Assembly (NCBI GenBank): GCA_016779505.1
Contig: JADHNM010000048.1
Location: 1 to 7,665, forward strand
DNA: 7,665 nucleotides
Source of the DNA: SAR86 cluster bacterium
Lineage (GTDB): Bacteria > Pseudomonadota > Gammaproteobacteria > Magnimaribacterales > D2472
Direction: 5' to 3'
The notes under the pieces are model-generated. The model worked only from the letters and a program-made list of their open reading frames with translations, made no database searches and was not told where the DNA came from. Below are positions 4,830 to 7,665 of this stretch, piece after piece (the first letter of the stretch is position 1; each line of letters starts with the position of its first letter). The translations under genes were made by a program, and so were the position numbers.

Positions 4830-7418
4830 CAGATTGAATTCTGCAGTAAGGTTTATTAATCGCCCTCTTGGATCATGTACCTTGGTATCAAAACTAAAGT
4901 CAGGGGCGTCATACAACAATGGGGCTTTCTTATCAAAAGCATTAATAATTCCTAGGCCTATCTCTATTCCACCCAATGAAAACTTAAAAGATTTCTTTAT
5001 TGAAAAGTCATGCACTAAAAATGATTTGACATAGTTAGTGTAGCCAAGACTAATGGCAGAAGCGGGGATCTGACGCTCATTTGAATATCCTTCGACATAC
5101 CTTGTATTCAAGCCCAGTACCAAATCATTTATTGTCCAACTTAAAAATGTATTCAATCTTAATTTTGGCAGTGAGTGTGTATGAGCATCATAGTTGAACT
5201 TGCCCACTCTGTTGACCATAATTGAGCGAACTCCCCGATCCCCTACTTCACTATCCTCAGGTGTTAAAAATTCAGAAAATTGAGTTGCCTTAATCGAATA
5301 GTTTAAGTCACCGTATTGAGTAACTTTAAAAAAATTTATCTCTGCATCTATTCCATTAATTTCTGTTTTTTCCTCGTTAAAATATGAAGTGCTAACTGCT
5401 ATCAATTCTCCAAATTGATTTCTTGTAATACTTGAGGCAAAAGGATTTGTATTCAATAAAACCTGAGCGCTCTCTGCTTCAATTCGATCTTTAAAGTTAA
5501 TAGACCAATAATCAATGGTCAGATTCACTTCTTTAGCAAGATTCCATATAAATCCCAAATTTATATTTTCTGAAGTTGCAGGCTTTAAATTGGGATTTCC
5601 TAAAACTGCCAAACGGACAAATGGAGAATCATCTATATCTCTCACACTCCCAAGACGTATCTCAGAGGAAAACATTTGAGCCATCGAAGGAGCTGAAAAA
5701 GAAGTACCGATAGAACCCCTTAATAAAAAATCTCTTGAGACTGAATACTTAAATGAGAATTTTGGATCAAATGATGATTCATTATCCAGTCTTTCATAGC
5801 GACCAGATAAAATTAAGTCCAATGCATCACCAAAATTTTTATTTGCTTCAAAGAAAACGGCTTGCTTGTTTCTGCTGGTGCCAACATTTGTCCCGCCACC
5901 CAGAAATAATAAATCTGCTCCTTTGGTTAATTTTCCAGAGGAGTCAAATGCAACTCTACTCATTTCAGAATAATTGATTTGCAAATCCTCTGAATTAAAT
6001 TGAAAACCCAAAGCAAAGTTAGCTCCATTCTTTTGGCCTCTCAGAATTCCATCCAAGGATATAAGAGTGCCGGTCTTTGTTGAAGTCTCAGAGCCTTTTA
6101 TGTAATTAATCAAACTTGCTGAATTTTCCAAAGGTAAAAATATATTCCACTGCTCATTACCATTTGGACCACCCTGCCCCAAAATTGCAGCCTCAAACCT
6201 TGATTCGATTGTATCAGGTCGATTGTGCTGATTTTCATGTTCACTTGCAGTGAGAGAGAGTTCAAAATCTAAATTTTGAGAAATATCAAAAATTAATCTA
6301 TTGCTAAAGTGATATTGGAAAATGGCCTTGGGTGAATTGGGTGATGGGAATGCAGAACCTAAAGGTCTGCCATACCAAATCACTGGGACATTGAATGGAC
6401 TACCCCCCTGTCCTGGGAAAATTTTCTTAGATAAATATGATAGAGCTGGATAAGATGGAGATTGTGGATTGTCATTCACATCAATTTTGGCTATCAGCAC
6501 AGTGGCTGAATAATCAGTCTTTGAACTAGATCTTGCAAAGTGCAGATACCCTTTTAGGTGATCCTCGTCATTGACTATGTTGAACCTTTCGCCATATAAA
6601 AATTTACATCTTGGTCCAGCTAACACGCCTCCATTTTCAATACAATTTGGATCAGGGACTGTTTGATTTTTATTATAACTTCCAGCATATATGCCAGAAG
6701 CTACTGAATCTGCCTCGGTTACTTTAAAGCTATTCCCCAAACCGCTAAGACCCAATTCAGCAAATCTGGGAATTCTTGAAGCATTTAGAGGGGATTTGTT
6801 CAAGGAACTTAATGCAAATACATAGTTTCCTCCCAAAGTCTCGCCTCCAAAAAGTGCACCTACAGAATTATCTCTTTGGTCATAATTACTAGTCTTTTGA
6901 CTGCCAAGCGCTATGCGCATGCCATCAAACTCTTGGTATGTATGAAAATTAATAACTCCTGCAACAGCATCAGAGCCATATAATGAAGTGGCCCCATCTT
7001 TTAAAATCTCAATTCTATCAAGAGCTATTTCAGGAATAATATTAATATCAATATATCCCTCACCTTCGTCAGAGGGTGTCCCAGAGTGAGTCTGGCGTTT
7101 TTTATTAATCAGCACAAGGGTTGATGCATGATCCATTCCACGCAAAGTGATGTTCGCCATTCCTTGATCAACACCATCCAAAGCATTTGTTTGAAAGTTA
7201 GAACCTGAGGCAATACTAAGATATTTACTAAGCTCAGCCACGCTAGATACTCTTATATTTTTAAATTCCTCTGCCGTAATAACATCTACAGGTGAGGCAT
7301 TTAATTCACTGGATTCTATGTATGAAGCAACTGAAACAATCTCCTCAGTTTCTTGAGCAAAAATAGCATTAATTACAAATGAAGAAATCAAAAAAATATA
7401 GAAAAGTTTAGAGCTCAT
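4827..7418 (-). CDS. TonB-dependent outer-membrane receptor
   Basis: A 22-stranded outer-membrane barrel with a plug, importing a substrate with energy from TonB-ExbBD. The 863 residues begin with a signal peptide (cleavage likely after Ala21, IFA|QE) and a TonB-box-like EEIVSVASY at 25-33. The plug follows, with PVDVITAEEF at 43-52, NITLRGMD at 89-96 and the conserved RIEILKDGATSLYGSDAVAGVINF at 135-158. The barrel includes Cys259 and Cys271 in an extracellular-type loop (a likely disulfide) and SFSAPSMAQMF plus LKPATSENINLGF, typical of the later strands. It ends in RGRLINLTAEFNL, an outer-membrane beta signal, although the last residue is Leu and not Phe. No CxxC or ligand motif reveals the substrate. 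The ATG at 7418 lacks a Shine-Dalgarno. A second receptor gene ends just upstream but is separated by a terminator, so the two are probably independent units. Confidence 0.96.
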   Translation of the reverse strand: MSSKLFYIFLISSFVINAIFAQETEEIVSVASYIESSELNASPVDVITAEEFKNIRVSSVAELSKYLSIASGSNFQTNALDGVDQGMANITLRGMDHASTLVLINKKRQTHSGTPSDEGEGYIDINIIPEIALDRIEILKDGATSLYGSDAVAGVINFHTYQEFDGMRIALGSQKTSNYDQRDNSVGALFGGETLGGNYVFALSSLNKSPLNASRIPRFAELGLSGLGNSFKVTEADSVASGIYAGSYNKNQTVPDPNCIENGGVLAGPRCKFLYGERFNIVNDEDHLKGYLHFARSSSKTDYSATVLIAKIDVNDNPQSPSYPALSYLSKKIFPGQGGSPFNVPVIWYGRPLGSAFPSPNSPKAIFQYHFSNRLIFDISQNLDFELSLTASEHENQHNRPDTIESRFEAAILGQGGPNGNEQWNIFLPLENSASLINYIKGSETSTKTGTLISLDGILRGQKNGANFALGFQFNSEDLQINYSEMSRVAFDSSGKLTKGADLLFLGGGTNVGTSRNKQAVFFEANKNFGDALDLILSGRYERLDNESSFDPKFSFKYSVSRDFLLRGSIGTSFSAPSMAQMFSSEIRLGSVRDIDDSPFVRLAVLGNPNLKPATSENINLGFIWNLAKEVNLTIDYWSINFKDRIEAESAQVLLNTNPFASSITRNQFGELIAVSTSYFNEEKTEINGIDAEINFFKVTQYGDLNYSIKATQFSEFLTPEDSEVGDRGVRSIMVNRVGKFNYDAHTHSLPKLRLNTFLSWTINDLVLGLNTRYVEGYSNERQIPASAISLGYTNYVKSFLVHDFSIKKSFKFSLGGIEIGLGIINAFDKKAPLLYDAPDFSFDTKVHDPRGRLINLTAEFNL

Positions 7419-7448
7419 AATGTAAAAAATTACTAATTTAGATCAAAG

Positions 7449-7454
7449 ATTATA
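7449..7454 (-). promoter_or_regulatory. -10 element for the receptor gene
   Basis: A perfect TATAAT lies on the minus strand at 7454-7449, predicting a start near 7442 and a leader of about 24 nt. The -35 position falls at the edge of the upstream terminator's U-tract (GGTTTT), so no real -35 box is present and the surroundings are almost pure A/T. An activator or weak basal expression is possible. Confidence 0.48.
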
Positions 7455-7468
7455 CTTATTTTATAAAT

Positions 7469-7508
7469 AAAAAAACCGGAGGTTGCACAAAACAGCCTCC
7501 GGCTTTTT
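7469..7508. terminator. Strong bidirectional-type terminator between the two receptor genes
   Basis: A 10-bp stem CCGGAGGTTG/CAGCCTCCGG (7476-7485 with 7493-7502, one G-U pair) encloses a 7-nt loop. On the minus strand it is followed by seven T (7475-7469), a classic intrinsic terminator for the partial receptor gene that stops at 7529. On the plus strand it is followed by CTTTTT, so it could work in both directions, though no plus-strand gene leads into it. Confidence 0.92.
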
Positions 7509-7528
7509 AAAGCTTTTTTACGAAGGTT

Positions 7529-7665
7529 TTAAAAAGTTAAATTAAATCTAAGACCATAATTTCTTCCAGGTAAAGGCACCTGATTTTTAACAAATGAAGA
7601 ATGATTTCGCGCAGCTTCATCAAGCAAATTGTTTCCAAAAAATGAAACAGTGATTTTTCCTTGAT
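7529..7665 (-). CDS. C-terminal end of a second TonB-dependent receptor (partial)
   Basis: The last 44 codons of a minus-strand gene that runs in from beyond the window, ending in TAA at 7529. The segment reads as the final barrel strands of a TonB-dependent receptor: ITVSFFGNNLLDEAARNHSS, then VPLPGRNYGLRFNLTF. The 'NNLLDE.ARNHSS...PLPGRN' pattern is typical of the C-terminal end of many such receptors. The terminal Phe is the canonical outer-membrane insertion signal. Substrate cannot be inferred from this fragment. It shares orientation with the complete receptor downstream, and a terminator separates them. The sequence end differs clearly from that receptor's, so it is not a recent tandem copy. 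Confidence 0.85.
   Translation of the reverse strand, partial: QGKITVSFFGNNLLDEAARNHSSFVKNQVPLPGRNYGLRFNLTF

Overview
This is an AT-rich bacterial chromosome segment (about two thirds A+T by eye). It carries a translation locus at one end and outer-membrane uptake genes at the other. The tRNA-Tyr / tRNA-Thr / tuf / tRNA-Trp order is the arrangement that leads into secE-nusG in gamma- and beta-proteobacteria. The EF-Tu sequence, the neighbouring birA, the low GC, the weak Shine-Dalgarno sites and the adjacent TonB-dependent receptors fit a streamlined marine gammaproteobacterium. A SAR86-like organism is my best guess, but this is inference and not shown by any single marker.

Layout, left to right. 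(1) 4-1639, minus strand: tRNA-Tyr(GUA), tRNA-Thr(GGU), tuf (EF-Tu), an intrinsic terminator and tRNA-Trp(CCA), with secE presumably beyond base 1. A well-formed promoter with a GC-rich discriminator lies between tRNA-Tyr and tRNA-Thr. The tRNA-Gly usually found between them is absent. (2) 1699-3004, plus strand: birA (a biotin ligase lacking the DNA-binding domain, with a TTG start) and msrA, 4 bp apart. They end in a strong 14-bp hairpin shared with the convergent gene. (3) 3047-3781, minus: an exported protein of unknown function that looks like a tandemly duplicated alpha/beta domain. (4) 3897-3972, plus: tRNA-Thr(UGU), away from the main tRNA cluster. (5) 3985-4610, minus: an AhpD/carboxymuconolactone-decarboxylase-like protein followed 5 bp later by a 34-residue putative single-span membrane protein. 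(6) 4611-4826: a 216-bp intergenic region with a 17-bp imperfect inverted repeat, an exact 10-bp direct repeat, a 12-bp palindrome and a terminator-like hairpin. (7) 4827-7665, minus: a complete TonB-dependent receptor and, upstream of a strong terminator, the last 44 codons of a second receptor.

Functionally, the left part serves translation (EF-Tu plus tRNAs) and two housekeeping tasks: biotinylation of carboxylase carrier proteins and repair of oxidised methionine. The right part is TonB-energised uptake of an unidentified substrate. The AhpD-like and exported proteins may belong to oxidative or periplasmic metabolism, but nothing here ties them to a pathway. I see no mobile element, CRISPR array or recognisable defence system. 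The least explained items are the structured 4697-4829 intergenic region, the small membrane ORF and the duplicated exported protein.
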